Source: Pelargonium nanum
Taxonomy: Eukaryota > Streptophyta > Magnoliopsida > Geraniales > Geraniaceae
Direction of reading: 5' to 3'
Assembly (NCBI GenBank): GCA_036897485.1
Contig: JAYMTF010000093.1
Coordinates: 1-54,984, forward strand
Length of the DNA: 54,984 nucleotides
In this document: piece after piece, positions 35,201 to 48,336 of the stretch
Layout: each line of letters opens with the position of its first letter
Position numbering within the stretch: the stretch's first letter is position 1
Notes under the pieces: model-generated
What the model was told of the DNA's origin: nothing
The model's input: only the letters and a program-made list of their open reading frames with translations
Database searches by the model: none
Position numbers and translations under genes: made by a program

Positions 35201-38200
35201 ATGAATGTAAAAATATGATGATACCCATAAAATGTTAGTCAGGTTGTACAAATAAAATTCTAGAAAATCGTCTTGAGATCAAATATACAAACATTTTGAA
35301 TGTATTTTTTTGGACTTCAAGAAACATTTAGGATGATGATGACCGAGTTTTTTTGTCAATATGGTCAGTCATGCAATAATGGAAGACAATTCTAGCTATA
35401 TTATATCTGAACTTGGAGGTCTTTCATCCCATTTGTAATTTGTAAATAGAGTATGAGAGGCTAAGGAGTGGGCATATGGCCTTCGCCCTTCTGTACACAT
35501 GCAGATCTGTATGTGTGTGTGTGTCTGTATATTGGCAACAGACCAAACATAGTACAATTGACAGGAAGCTAAAGTGGAATACATGTTAACATTAAATATA
35601 CAATAGACCATGCCAACAAAAAAAGAAAAAAAAGAAGACTCGACATATAAGCTAATCTCTCACCCAAAGACTGATGTGTTCCTCCGTGTGATTCTGGCAA
35701 CCTGTTTTGTCGCCTCTGAGAGTTTCAGGCTATGTTGTTTCCTTTCAGATGGTCCTAGCCAAGTATTTTTTTGGTCTATATTGGAATTCAACTGCCGCCA
35801 GCCCAAATGATTGTACTCATAAGACTGTTCTAATCTTACATTTTCAAATCACCCTGACAGGGTTAATATCTCTTGTCTCTAATCCCATGAGCTGCTCCAT
35901 TCTTATCGTCCCAGTGCTGGCCAGCAGAAAAATGTTAATCTTTTTTGTTCATTAACCGTTTCTGTTCACATTCACACATCACACCTTGTAAAGAGAATTA
36001 TAAGATATGAAACTCAATCTTTAAGCATGCTGTTTACAATGCTTTCATAATGTCAGATTTGAAACTAGTTCAGTTGTAGGATATTTGGCACATGAAAATC
36101 ACCATTAGGTTGTGTTGATAAGATGCAATGACTTAACATGCTCAAGAATTCTGGATTCTGATGTATTTTTTGTCTCCCTGGCTTATTTAGACAAGCTGCT
36201 AACCATGTTATAGAATTTTCACCATAAAGGGATAATTAATCTTTTATTCTTTGTAATGGCTTGGTATAGAAACATTCAGCGTCTACTACCTCAGATGGAA
36301 ACATTCAACATTCATTTCATTTTATAGAAATTATTTCTACGGTGCTCTTCAATGTTAATGAGTAAAAAGGTTTAGAGGCATTTAGCAGGAGATGCATAAT
36401 TTGATACTTGGTTGACATACTAACACCAGACTTGACCAATCAGAAACTGTAAAGCAAGAGATTAAAGCTGAAGAAAGTAGTCATTCTATGTCAGAAGCAG
36501 AGGTCAGTGAGGAGGAGGAAGTAGAGAGAAAAAGAAAAGTGAGAAGGAAAGGAGGGTGGGTTTTTCTATCCGTTCTTCGTTATGTTGTTGTCATTGATGT
36601 TTTTCTTGTGGTTGTTGAAGTTGTATAGATTGGAGAATGATTGTCACCTGAAGTAGCTGCATACTTACTAACTGCTAGAATGTATTTTGACTTTGTTCAT
36701 TGATATTTGCCCAAATGATTGCATTTAGGATTTTTGTTAAAGATTTGCTTGAATTTTTTTTTATTATCATGAACTTAGGTACTAAATTTGTTCCTTCTAG
36801 TATCACATACTACTTACACTTGTTGATTTCTGGGTATTTTGTTTGCAATACAGGTTTTAGAAACCTTTGATCTCTCATGTATTTTGTGGCATTGAGTTTC
36901 TTTACCCAGGTGGCACCAATAGACTTGATGGATTCAGATTACAAGGTTTTCTATGTATGGTTTGCTTTCAAACAGGAATGTAATAGATTAATATGTTTAA
37001 AATAGTTATTTATCCTTTTAGGTAACTACAATCCCTATGCTAAAATAAAAATAAAAAGTAATGAAAAAAAGTTCATATTTTTGGAGGTAAATACTTTCTA
37101 AATAATGAGATTGTGCTTATATATTATATGCTGTACTTATTGAACTGAGATATTCAAGTGATTAGAGGAGTTGATTGATTTATATTCCGTTCTATTAATG
37201 ATTGGTTATCCTGTATTCTCTTTGGTTTCTGTGGATATGGAAATATATATTTTTTTTTTTGGTATTTCAACCAATCATTTACAAATGCTTTTTCCCTGGT
37301 AGCCATTGGAATGATATACTAGATTTCAAAGTAGCTGGTAATGATGCTAAAATGAACTATCTTATCTAGTAGGTCTGCAGAAGTTGATAAAGAGACCAAG
37401 AAAAGGGGTGGCTTTACCAAGCTATGTAGCCTTTCTCCAGAGCTTCAAAAATTCACTGGAAGTTCTGAATTGGCAAGAACTGAGGTATGTGGAGTTTTGT
37501 AGCGTTCCTCTGAATTTTTTTGCCCATGAGTGGATTATTTTGAAGTACAATTTGACATTAATTTTAGTTCTTTCTCATAATTGTATTAATCTGCTTTGGT
37601 CGTAGGTTGTAAAGAAAATTTGGGCCTATATTAAGGAGAAGGATTTGCAAGATCCAAAGAATAAGCGAAATATATTATGCGACGAAGCATTGCATGCACT
37701 TTTCCAGGTTGATTCTATCGACATGTTCAAAATGAATAAAGCCCTATCGGAGCATATAAGACCGTTAAAAGCAGAAAATGGTATTTCCTTTATTCAGTTA
37801 TCTTTTTTAGTTTATTGTACACTGAACAAAATACACAGCTTAGTTATCTTTTTCCAGCAATCCTAACTAGCATTTCCTGTTGCTTACATGTTTTGATTGT
37901 GCTTGTTAGTTCTGTAGTTTTTAGTTTGGGGCATCTGGTTCTGGATTAACTGCATTTATCAGTGCTCAACAGATTTAAGTTTCCTTATCTTTTGACCATA
38001 TGGTATCTAAAAAGGATGAGGAATGGAAATAGATGTAAGTGAAATGTATATGATTAGTACTTGACTTTCCTCCATATGTCACCATGTACCTTTGTTGTAA
38101 CAAACTCAATTGGTCATAACTAATGTATACGAGAGATACCGTTGGTAATTCATATATAATGCCCTTACCTGAAAGGAAAGGGGTCCCTTTGAGATAAACA

Positions 38201-39880
38201 AATTTATTACCGTGGACACTTATTTTGGGACAGAGGGAGTACTGGAATAGTTTGTTACTTGGATTGCTTAATTCTTGATGACTGTTTGGGAATATTAGTG
38301 ATCAAATATTTGGTTACAATATTGATTACGAATTCTATGTAAGTGAAGTAAAATCTCTGTTTGGGAAGTGTCTTTTTGCTTCATACTTTTTCCTACATAC
38401 AACCCTTACACTTGTTTCTGTAATCATGCATGCTGGAGAACCCTGCTATGATCTGGGAATAGTTTGTTGCCTTCTAGCCTTATAAAGATATTAGATGTTA
38501 CGAAGGGTGACATGTTGTGCAGCTCAACCTATCTTCCAAATCCTGACTGACTGGATGAAAACACATTATCTTGTATATTTCCATTTCTGTTGCTGGAGAC
38601 GGAGATGATTTCTTTAATTGATTACTAACCTTCAGAAGTCTGTGTAGCTTACACGAATTCTGACCAACATAAATTGGCTGTATGCAATTAACCTAGATTT
38701 CTTTTCCAACCAATAATAGGCAGCTTTTTATACTTCTTTTCTTTATGTTCTTCATTGCACTGCCCATAGTTAATAAGTTTGCTTAGAGTTTACCAGAAAG
38801 AAAATTTGACGAGTCAGCTAGCATGGTTAATCAGACCATGGAATTTTCCATGAATGACGAATCTTCTTCCTTTTTTGACGTGTATTGGGTGCAGAGCATT
38901 CATCCTTGTCGTTCTCCTATATCCAACATTTGGCATCTCATTCATCCTGTACTGTAGTTTCTTTTGATAGGATGGAGATGCAATTTGAAAGAAAAAGTTA
39001 AAACAAAAAAAATATTACATACCATTTTGCGTTTTATAACTTGTTAAAAAAATTACTCTTGTGAATTATCCAATATCCACTTCAAGAGATTTTTCATTTT
39101 AAAGACTGTTTCAAAGGCTCTCTATTTATTTATTTATTGAAATAGTAATATTTTCTCCTTGATGCAGTAGATCCAGGCGACTCATCACAATCGGAAAAGC
39201 AGCTGAAGCAGGAGAGTGAAGGTGAGTACCATAACACATACTACTAGCTTGCCAGATTGAGATAGTTATGTATTCACATCTAAGTGCAAGAAGAGCATTT
39301 TTTTCCGTACAATAGCACATCTAGTGGCGCACATTGTGAGGAATATAAGTGAGAGAAGTGTGTTTTTTCGTTTTTTTGCCGCCAATCAAGAGTAACTATT
39401 AGTCTAGTGGTATTTTTTTTCCTGTTGCGGTCTACACTACACCAGAGAATTGCTGTGCATATAAACCATGTTTGTGTATCTGTGTTGATATATGAAGATG
39501 AACTATGAGTGCCAGTTGGTTCAACTGAGTCTTATGTAAGCACATCTAGAAAAGTTTTAAAGCCTACTTAAAAATAACAGGCTTGACTAAACTATTTTTT
39601 GTTCATAATTAGTAATATGTAAAATAAATTGCTTGTCAGCGGCATAACGTTTACCCTTCATTGTTCAGCTTCAAATGAGCCAGAACGGAATGAAAAACGT
39701 CCGAAGGATGAAGGTACTGATGTGGTCCTTTTCTATTTTAGATGCTCTATAGTAGATTCCTTTGGCGGTGTGATATATTCCTTTTGCCATTGTTCAAATT
39801 GTTGAGGGATAATATTGTATTTTTTAAACTTGTTTTACATGTTTTACATTCGTTCTAATTATTTTACAGGATCCGTCTGA
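32203..39880 (+). CDS. DEK-C and double SWIB/MDM2 domain protein
   Basis: 384 residues from nine exons: 32203-32552, 34048-34168, 34279-34453, 36444-36555, 37373-37484, 37606-37780, 39168-39221, 39669-39713, 39870-39880 (stop TGA). Residues 1-58 form a DEK-C fold (SDSEIAARLREILRESDL). An acidic stretch with 15 Glu in a row follows, then SWIB 1 at about 134-213 and SWIB 2 at about 267-346 (both with FTKLCSLSP, NILCDE, MFKMNK), and a short charged tail. SWIB domains occur in BAF60-type subunits of SWI/SNF remodelers, and DEK-C binds DNA, so a nuclear chromatin role is likely. The partner is unknown. Arabidopsis has close relatives, At1g49520 and At3g19080 as I remember them. Phases agree at every junction, and an alternative acceptor at 34058 breaks the frame. 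The three-residue end GSV after exon 8 is the least certain part. Confidence 0.9.
32473..32517 (+). repeat. GAR codon repeat coding 15 Glu
   Basis: A mixed gaa/gag run inside exon 1 of the SWIB gene encodes 15 consecutive glutamates between DEK-C and SWIB 1. Codon mixing suggests selection for acidity rather than pure microsatellite growth, yet length is likely variable between individuals. Confidence 0.9.
33679..33873. mobile_element. Stowaway-like MITE in SWIB gene intron 1
   Basis: The left end after TA (33677-33678) reads CTCCTTCCTTCCCACAAAG. The right end, on the minus strand from 33873, reads CTCCTTCCATCACGAAAAAG. The first eight bases are identical and the rest share most positions. 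The 195-bp size and CTCC start fit Stowaway MITEs of the Tc1/mariner group. The right TA has become TG. Confidence 0.5.
38221..38241. mobile_element. One end of a Stowaway MITE in SWIB gene intron 6
   Basis: On the minus strand these bases read TACTCCCTCTGTCCCAAAAT, the typical Stowaway terminus (CTCCCTCYGTCCCA) after a TA. The matching left end is not clear; a weak candidate is near 38057-38080. The element is therefore partial or worn at one end. Confidence 0.55.
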
Positions 39881-42800
39881 TAAGAGGATAATAATATGCA
39901 ATGATAGGATCAAACAAAACTGTTTGGTTAAGTCCTTCAGTACCTCCACGTCCCGAAGCAATCTGACTGCTGATTTATCAAGACAGAATAGTGAGTTGCT
40001 CATGTGTATATATTATGAGCCCATGAGATGTAGCCAATTTTGATTGCAAGTCAAAATTTCTTGAAATGGATGTTTGTTGGCTCCTGTTGCGGAGGAAACA
40101 CATTTCTCCTGTGGTGCTAACTTGGTTACCCAAAACCCTTTTGCAAATGTCAAATTGAGACTAGTTTGCTTCTTTACCTCTTAATGTGAGCCGTTTTGCC
40201 TTGTGTCTCCATCTGCCATATCTTTTAACATGTTGAAGAAAGGAAAATAGTTTCTGAGCATGGCTAGTTTGCCGATATAGGCACACAGAAAGCATGTCTA
40301 ATGTGCATCATGTCAAGTGCCCATAAGGCCAAATACTTTAATACTCTGTTTTGCTGTTTTAGACGAATAGTTTTGCAGACAGGTATGATATATCTCTAAT
40401 CATTTGTCAGGATGCGGATGCGCCTGTAAAATCATTGTGGTAAGATCATGATTCGGCTTGTTTGTGCATTTATGTCTTCAGAACTCTCTTTTCAAGATTT
40501 CATGATTTATTTGTTTCTTTATTTATGTAATCACTACTAACATGAAAAAACCTCATGATGCACGCACAAAATTCCCCGAATTAGATAGCCTTTTCTCTTG
40601 TTTGTTTGAGAGTACGGCAACAGATCAAATTGTTGCTTGATGTTAATACTATCAAGTAGTTTGCTTATTGCTGAAGATCATGTCTCCTAGATTTCTGTAT
40701 GCTATGTTTTCAACTGTACATGCGTTTCGGAGAATGGCTGATTGTAGTTTCATTCAAGAACCATATATTGCTCAAAACACTTGCATTGATTTGATTCTGT
40801 ATGTTGTGCATACTACCTTTTCTGTCAAAAATGGACGTGCGAAAATTAAAACCTCTTGTAATTGATTCTTGTGATTAGCTTTAGCTGGTATTATGTGTTT
40901 ATCAAGTGTGATCTCCATGAATTTGAACCATTTCCTTGCATATGCTTCCTGGATCAGTTAACATTTAGGCTTCAATAGATACTTGATGGATTGTGTTTTC
41001 TCGTAGAAGAAAAAATCAACTTGTATGCCTTGTTATGGAAAAGAAAAACGTGTAAATTCAATTTTTTTTTATCAAAATGAAAATTCGGACACTCGTGTTA
41101 GGACGGAAGAGGCATTCAATTGGAATTCTTCACGTTAAACCTATAAATGTATATGCAAAAATTAAAATAACGGGGTGAATGTGCCCACATTTTAGACAAT
41201 TATAAGTGTACTTGGAAACATTTATCCCGTTACAATGTCGTGGCAATTGTTTTAACTGTGCGATCTTATTTGTTAAATGGTAATAGGGCGGGTTTGATTC
41301 TAGGTGATTGTTTGGAGTTCTGTAACTCGTTTATCTTTTTTGTTTGTTTGTTGATCTCCAAATCGAATGGATCATGGCTTAGTTAAATTAGTTGATTCCG
41401 ATTCCAATGCAAGACATTGAAATGTAATGGGGGTATGGGAATTTGGACAATTTTGCAGGGGTATGAATGGTAGAAAACAAGATGGCACTAGTGGTAATAA
41501 CATGGGAAGAAAAAAAATTATATATATATTTGGATGTGAAATGGAAAACGCCAAAAGAGAGAGAGGAAGAATCTGAGACGATAGGTCCCACCAATATTCG
41601 AAATGCTAAAAGCACCGCCGTTCATATGCGGCGAATAGATTCCCCCAACGCTCTAGTTTCCACGTCATGCCCACGCGCCTTCCCTCATTGGCATTGGCCG
41701 ACATCCCCACGTTTTTACTATTGCCACTCCTCCACAGGAATCCAATCTCCTTGTGCCCAACAATTTTGGGATATGTTGTTTATCTAAGACCTAATATTAT
41801 ATTTTTTAGATTTTGTTTTATAATATTTCTCTTAATCCCATTAATGCATCTAATTTGGAGAGCAACATCGTGGGCTCTGATCTCCATATTTTTCTTGATG
41901 AATTTTTATATATTAAAATTTTCAATAATACTACTTAATATGTTCCATTGTTTAATATCACATGTTCCATTTGTAAATATAATCATAATATGGTGATTTT
42001 TTTTTTAATTTGGTCAACTTATTCCTACCATATCTTGTTTACATACACAGACCAATGAGATGCAAGAGTTTTTAATGTACTTCAATAATTCAACTGATGA
42101 TTTTGAGGGATATAATTAAAAGATATATGTTCTTTTGAGTCAAAATGCACGTTAAGATAACTTATAAAACTTATAAAATTTTAATATAGCAAAATAGAAA
42201 CTTGTTCTCATAGAAATAGTTTAAAAGTTTAAGTTCCATATATAATTTCACTTACAATCGCGAGTTTAAATCTAATTATGCGGAGGTTTAAATTTATTTC
42301 ATTTTACCTGTCTAGAGTGATTGACAAATTTTTCTTTTTCTTCAGTTTTGTGTTGAGGAAGCTAGCTTGTTTGGTGGGTGTTGTGGCATGTACATAACAA
42401 AAACATCAAAAAAATATATTGTGCATTCTTCATAAGAATCCACTAGTAATAGCAGCACTAGAGGTTTATGGAGTGTGTTGAAAAAGGGGACCATATTGAT
42501 AGTCCAAACTCAAAAAGTCTTGTGTGTTGATTGTGATGCTCTATGGTACAAACTTTTCGCCACACCATTGGCGATCATCCATAAAAGAAATTAATGAGGC
42601 CATGTTTATGTAGCTACCTAGTGCACTTATCCATCACCACTCACACCTTTTTCGCTTCATTGGTCGGAAATGAACGATGGATCAGGTTGAGCTACGCAAC
42701 ATGAGATACTTGTATTAAAGAAATGCTATCTTTATATATTTGAAAGACGACAATTCTACTGTTAACAAATTACTTTGAAAACAAGTATCAAATAATATCG

Positions 42801-42930
42801 TCTACAAGACATATATATTTGTTGTTATGATTTTGATGATGTTGTAGGATGTTAGAACCGTCTTTCCCGTTATAGAGAGAAAAATTATTGAGTTGTTGAG
42901 TGATCAATAATCGCATATATAAAAGTACTA
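39881..42930. other. SWIB 3' UTR and gene-free stretch
   Basis: The first few hundred bases are probably the 3' UTR of the SWIB gene. Beyond about 40500 I see AT-rich sequence with short open frames that resemble nothing (41467-41787 and 41667-41996 on +, 41372-41615 on -). No RNA gene or complete transposon is visible. Confidence 0.5.
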
Positions 42931-43189
42931 CTCCATCCATTCTAAAATGAGTTTTTTGTTTCTCTTAAAAAATTCTCAAAAAAAGTGTAATTTTTATTAT
43001 TTTAAAAAACGTTAGTTATGCTTGAATGGTCAATAATATCCTCTTATAAATTAGTTAGTATTCTTTCGGTTTGTTATAGCACGTGCTCATATATATATGA
43101 CGATAAAAGAGCAAATGCACAACGCTAACTAACTTCTCTTTAATTTTTTCAAAATAAAAACAACCACACTCGTTCTGAGATGAAGGAAG
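42931..43189. mobile_element. Stowaway-like MITE
   Basis: 259 bp between TA at 42929-42930 and TA at 43190-43191. The left terminus is CTCCATCCATTCTAAAATGA. The right terminus on the minus strand is CTTCCTTCATCTCAGAACGA. They match at 13 of 21 positions, and nearly all differences are transitions, as expected after cytosine methylation. A middle segment (ttagttagtattcttt, then atagcacgtgct) recurs in the element at 48337-48541. Confidence 0.65.
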
Positions 43190-43191
43190 TA

Positions 43192-46100
43192 CTATTTTAT
43201 TTTATTTTTTTGAAAGGAAGTACTATTTTATTTAAAGTATATAAAATTTGTAAAGAAAATATAACGTACGGTTTGATTTATGACAAGTGAACGTAATATA
43301 TGTATTCACTTTTAACAATTCAATATTCTGTCTAATGGAAAAGTGACACAAATTTCTTTAGTTATTAGAGCATAGAAACAGTACTTGTCATTTAGGAAAT
43401 GCATCAAGCAATTGAACTTTTAGAAATACACTAGCTAGGTTAGGGAAAGACTCCACTTTGATAAAGAATAAATGGTACATACACTATTGAACCACATGTA
43501 CTCTTATCAAAACTTCATTAATCCCAAGCTCCTATATAATTTCTATAATCTATTTGTATTAAGTGTGTGATTGATTGGGATCAAAGAAAAAGCATAATAG
43601 ACAATGCATATAATTAGTTGCATACCAATCCCATATATATGTTGTATAGTGTAGAGGAATTCCCAAGCTAATGAGTAAAAAATTGAAAGATAAGATGTTA
43701 AAGTGAAAAAGGAGAGAAAAAGAGAGAAGAAACATGATGTAGTCTCTAGGGGTGGAGATGGAGAAGAAGAAGTGGAATTGTTGCAAGGACCAAGCATGCA
43801 ACAACAATAATGCCACTCAACAACAACTCTTAGACAAAGACAAGAAACCCTAGATGACAAAGACCATCCTCATCTACTCACCATCAACACTTCACAAAAA
43901 AGTAAATTATTTTCTATGGGTTTGTTAATTTTTATAATTTAAGAGATTCCATCATAGAAGACAAAAGACCCAATAATTTTCTATAAAAAAAAGATACCCT
44001 TGTGATTTGTGAATAAGAAGGTGTCATGTACACCATGACCACAGAGTCATAGATGCCATGGAATTGGAACACGAGCTTACATTGTCATCACATGAAAGAT
44101 GCTTTGCTCTGATAAGGATTTGTGTGTGTGTCTTCTTCCAAACTACCTCAAATAAGGTATCTCATTTTGTTCTATGCCTTCCAAATTCAATCAATAATTT
44201 GGCTTCTTTATTTATTTATTTATGTTTTTCATTTTGAGCTAGGCAAGAGGTTTGTTTTGCTCCTTTCTTTTAAGTGGAATAATATTTTTCACTTTTTTGC
44301 CAAGAATATTGTATGCTTTGATTCTCATGCATGAACCTTTAATTTGTGAGCTCAGAGGTGATCTCATCATGATAAGTTGTACAATAAATCAAACAAGTTT
44401 TAGCATAATTTCATTTCATTAAATATATTGTTGAGTTTTCAATCTTGTATTTATTGTTAAACCTTTTAAACTTGGTTATTGTATCACATTTTTAATTATA
44501 AAATATAATTTTTAGAGTACAATAATGTAATTGAAAAGCTTCATTGTTACAGATCCCATTTCTTGGATTCCTGATAGTATCTTGAATTCACATGAGATGC
44601 TTAATGCTATGCTTTAATTTGTCTGTGAAATTATGCAAACTGGTTGGTTTGGTTGGCTTTTCAAATCCCAACCAGTCAAGATCTCTTTGTCTCTCTCTCA
44701 TCTCTGTAGATAATTAAAATTCCATATATAAATATTCCACTTTTGATTATATATATTTAATATGTTGAATTGACCAGATTCTATGTTTTTGGTTGAATGA
44801 ACCTTCTTCATGCCATTGCCTGCTGTTCTCTATTCCATTCTTTCGTTAAGAACTTGTTTGGTGACATTATTGAAAATTTGTAATCAACTATGAAGATGTA
44901 TCAATTGTTGAAATGACCTAAATGAATATGAAGTATTTAAAAAATAGGTAATTAATTTGCTGAGGTTAACCAACATATGCATTAATTAAGTAATATAAAC
45001 TATTGTAACATGCCAAATTTGATTGACCTCATTTTCATATACAACATTTAGCATTCCACAACTCAGTATAGCATGACATATAATTGAATGACCCTAGCTA
45101 TTGACAAAATCAGGTAGACCTGATATGCATTTTACAGGAAAAAGAAAATTACATATTCAGATTTGATTCCTTCAAATGAATGAACAAGAAACAAGAAACC
45201 TTCATATATCAGTTATCCCTACAACATAATGTTGTACGGTTTGATGATGAAATTAACTATATGACGTGAGGATAAAAAGATAATTTACATTTCTCTCTTC
45301 TTTTCAAGGAGGCCAAACAAGAACTAACTTTCATTCGAAGTAGCTAGGTTAGGAGAATCTCATACACTTTGACTGCTCATTGTGAAATGACCATACTGCC
45401 CTTATCCCATTTTTTTCCTCCAAAACTCGCTAAAAGAATTAGTTACCACTCATTTATTGTTAAGTTGAATGAACATAATAATATCATCACAAGAACATCT
45501 CTCTCTTTAAGAAAATTTTAGAACTTTAACCAAAATTTCAACAATTTTATCAGTCACTCACTATAATTGAAAGGGCAAGATTGGCAACACAAATAAACAG
45601 GGCATGATTGACAATTACTATAGATTCTTGAATAGCAAGCATCCGACAAAATTAGTGGAAATGTGAGAAACCGGCGTGGATCGAAGCAAAAGTACGGTTG
45701 AAGATAGAATTTTAAATGTTTTGTTAATGACAAAATTTGAAAAGTGGGTCCTATTTAATGTAAAATAATTCTCATAAAATTGATGGAGGAGAGAAAGATT
45801 CCTAATTCTAGTAACAGAAATGGGAATCTATTGGCTGGAAAAGGTTGTCTGTATTTTATGATATAATCTAACTAAAATCTTAGGACATCAAATTTGTCCC
45901 CACACGTTTTGGATTCCTTATCTCCTAGTTACACCAATTATGATACATCCACACACAAATATAGATCCAAACACAAATGACTTGTTAGGAAAGATAAACA
46001 TTTGTTTTTATAATTATTAAATGTTTGTTGACTATATAGACCTCAAGAGATAATTTTTGTTTGCTAAAATTAGGTCAGAATTTATTCACATCCTGCGGCA

Positions 46101-46761
46101 AATGGAAAACAGAGCAACACGAGTTGAGAGCGTAAGTAAGGTTTTATTTATTTATATGCAATTATAAGATTAAAAAATATGGATAAAAAAATACCCTACT
46201 TTAGTCTTGGCCAATAGCCATGTTGCCCTTGATTTTGATGCCATATTGTTAAGAAAAAAACTAGTCAATCGAATATTATATGCAATATATATAGAGACGG
46301 TATAATCTAAGCCAATTTTTGTGTAAGTTCGAGATACAACGACGTCTAAGTGATGCACAAACCATTTGGTTTGCGAGTGTTGGTAAAATAAATATTTTTG
46401 AATAAGTTAAATAACTAATTAAATACGTCACTACAAGAAGTGTGTGTTTTTTTTTTGAATAATTATACTATATGTCATCTTTTTGTCATCGCAAAAAATG
46501 AAAAATTTGAAGAGTCTAATTTTGATTTTTTTTCTTCCTTTCTTGCTTAATCGTCTCCTTTACATTTCTTTGTGTCTCACTAGAGAATCCACCGCCATTG
46601 GCACTCCACCGCGCACACATACTACCGGTAATAACCTTCACCTCCTTATATTTTAAAATAATTATTTGATGAAATGTAACTGATTTTAATTAGGGATGAA
46701 AATCTAGCTAGCACCAACCTGAACGGGGCACGAGACGATGATTTTTTACGGGGGCATGAGC
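43192..46761. other. Gene-free AT-rich stretch
   Basis: About 3.6 kb without a recognisable gene. A 105-codon minus frame (43543-43860) has no family likeness and an arbitrary hydrophobic composition. The 44030-44340 part contains a GT microsatellite and a +-strand frame of 70 codons, also unlike any protein. I checked by eye for the common conserved plant microRNAs and found none. Confidence 0.5.
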
Positions 46762-46946
46762 CTATTTATTAGATATATTGGTCGATCAATTAAACATATC
46801 AGTCCATCAACACATAAATGAGTTAGATAAGGTGTTTAAAGGAATTATGTTAATAACTCATGAAGTACAATATTATATTCATGAAAGTACTCTATTTATT
46901 AGATATATTGGTCGATCAATTAAACATATCAGTCCACCAACACATA
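46762..46946. repeat. 55-bp direct repeat pair
   Basis: 46762-46816 and 46892-46946 are identical but for one t/c change (they start ctatttattagatatattgg). The starts are 130 bp apart. The single difference points to a recent duplication. The sequence between is unrelated. Confidence 0.9.
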
Positions 46947-47674
46947 TATTTGGTTTATCAACTCATATACTTAGCCGACCAATTCAAATACTTAGATCAT
47001 AATACGAGTTTGCCTATAACGTTAGAGCACAATGAAGGAAACATAAACTATTTCAATTGATGATGGTAGAATAACATTTTGGTAACTAAACATAAGTACA
47101 GTAAAGCTAATTTGGTCGACAATATCATTTCTCTCTCTTCCTACTTCCTTCAATATACTCCAAGCCTCCTTTTACAAATACAACTTATCTCCTTTTTTTA
47201 ACGTGTTTTACCAAACAACACATTTGGTAAAAGAGAAAATAAAGGAGTCTCTTCAAAGTTTCCAAACATGCTCTGAGTGTTGGAATCTAGATGGACATGG
47301 ACTACCTTCAATACTATTCCTCCTTTGGTGGCTTCTTGATCTAATTATTCTTGGCCAATCACACTTCACAAACATTGTTTGTTGAAATCATTTAATCCAT
47401 GTTTGACTGTAAGCCATTCACATTTTCACTTAAATATATTTGGGACCATTTTTTGTCTACTAAACATAATTATTTGGTGAAATCTTTTGAGCAAAGTCAA
47501 TTTGACCCATTTAAGATATTTATGTTAAAAAGTGGACTATTTTCTAAAGACTTGTTTGCAAATTCGCCAACTGCATATGGTTTTCCTTTATTTTTCTATC
47601 AACGTGATTAAAAGTTCTATTTACAACTGATGGATTCTAATTTTTTAATTTTGTTGTTCTTACAGTCAATTGTT

Positions 47675-47823
47675 TTTTTAAAAATTTAAATTGAGTTACA
47701 CAACAGGAGGTAGCTCCCCCTTTTAACCCAAAACTCCACCCCACCCGACGCAATAAGATTTGAACCCAAGACCTCCTATTTACAGATGTATGTCTTAATC
47801 ATTGCGCCACCCCCTAATGGGCC
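47675..47823 (-). mobile_element. SINE with 14-bp target duplication
   Basis: 149 bp flanked by perfect copies of tacagtcaattgtt (47661-47674 and 47824-47837). On the minus strand it starts ggcccattagggggtggcgc, has a pol III A-box-like tggcgcaatgattaag and a B-box-like gggttcaaatctta, and ends in an A-rich tail (the T run at the left). This is the form of a tRNA-derived SINE. It differs from copies A, B and C and so belongs to a second family. Confidence 0.88.
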
Positions 47824-47934
47824 TACAGTCAATTGTTGTATTGGATTGATTTTAAAAAGTTGATATATATATATATAAAGTAAAATAGTCATGACAAATT
47901 AATATAAAAGTTATATGTCATATAGTTATAGTTG

Positions 47935-48157
47935 AACTACAAAAAAAGTTAATTATGTCGAAAATTTGTGACAAAAATCTTATTTTCCGTCACAGACACA
48001 CATTTGTGATAAAAAATTTTGTCACAACCATTTGTGACAATCCAAACAATCACATAAATATTTTGTCACAGTTTCGTCACAAAGTACATTTCGTGACTGA
48101 AAATTCACGAATTTGTGACATGAATTTCCGTCACAGATCTCAAGTTTTATTATAGTG
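47935..48157. mobile_element. Miniature CACTA-like DNA transposon
   Basis: 223 bp flanked on both sides by TTG (47932-47934 and 48158-48160), the 3-bp duplication typical of CACTA elements. The right terminus on the minus strand reads CACTATAATAAAACTT; the left reads AACTACAAAAAAAGTT. They agree at 12 of 16 positions, with the first C changed to A at the left. The interior is packed with the subterminal word TTTGTGAC or its complement GTCACAAA and close variants, at least eight copies in both orientations. No coding capacity. Confidence 0.8.
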
Positions 48158-48336
48158 TTGTGAGAAATATGTGAATTATAAATTTTAATGATCAATGAAG
48201 ATGTGATCGAACAATATAAAGATCAATGGGGATATTAAAAATAATTGAATAATCAAGTATGATATGTGTATAGTTGGGGTATCAATTATAACCTTGACTA
48301 AAAATATTATATGTCTCAAAATAAATGTCATATTTG

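Noticed and set aside
43543-43860. 105-codon minus-strand frame
   Set aside because: Low-complexity hydrophobic product from AT-rich intergenic DNA, without splice partners or likeness.
43860-44340. Conserved microRNA precursor
   Set aside because: I compared by eye with mature sequences of common families (156 to 172, 319, 390 to 399, 408) and saw no match or long stem.
44638-44680. Short hairpin actggttgg/ccaaccagt
   Set aside because: A nine-base stem with a small loop is expected by chance in a window of this size.
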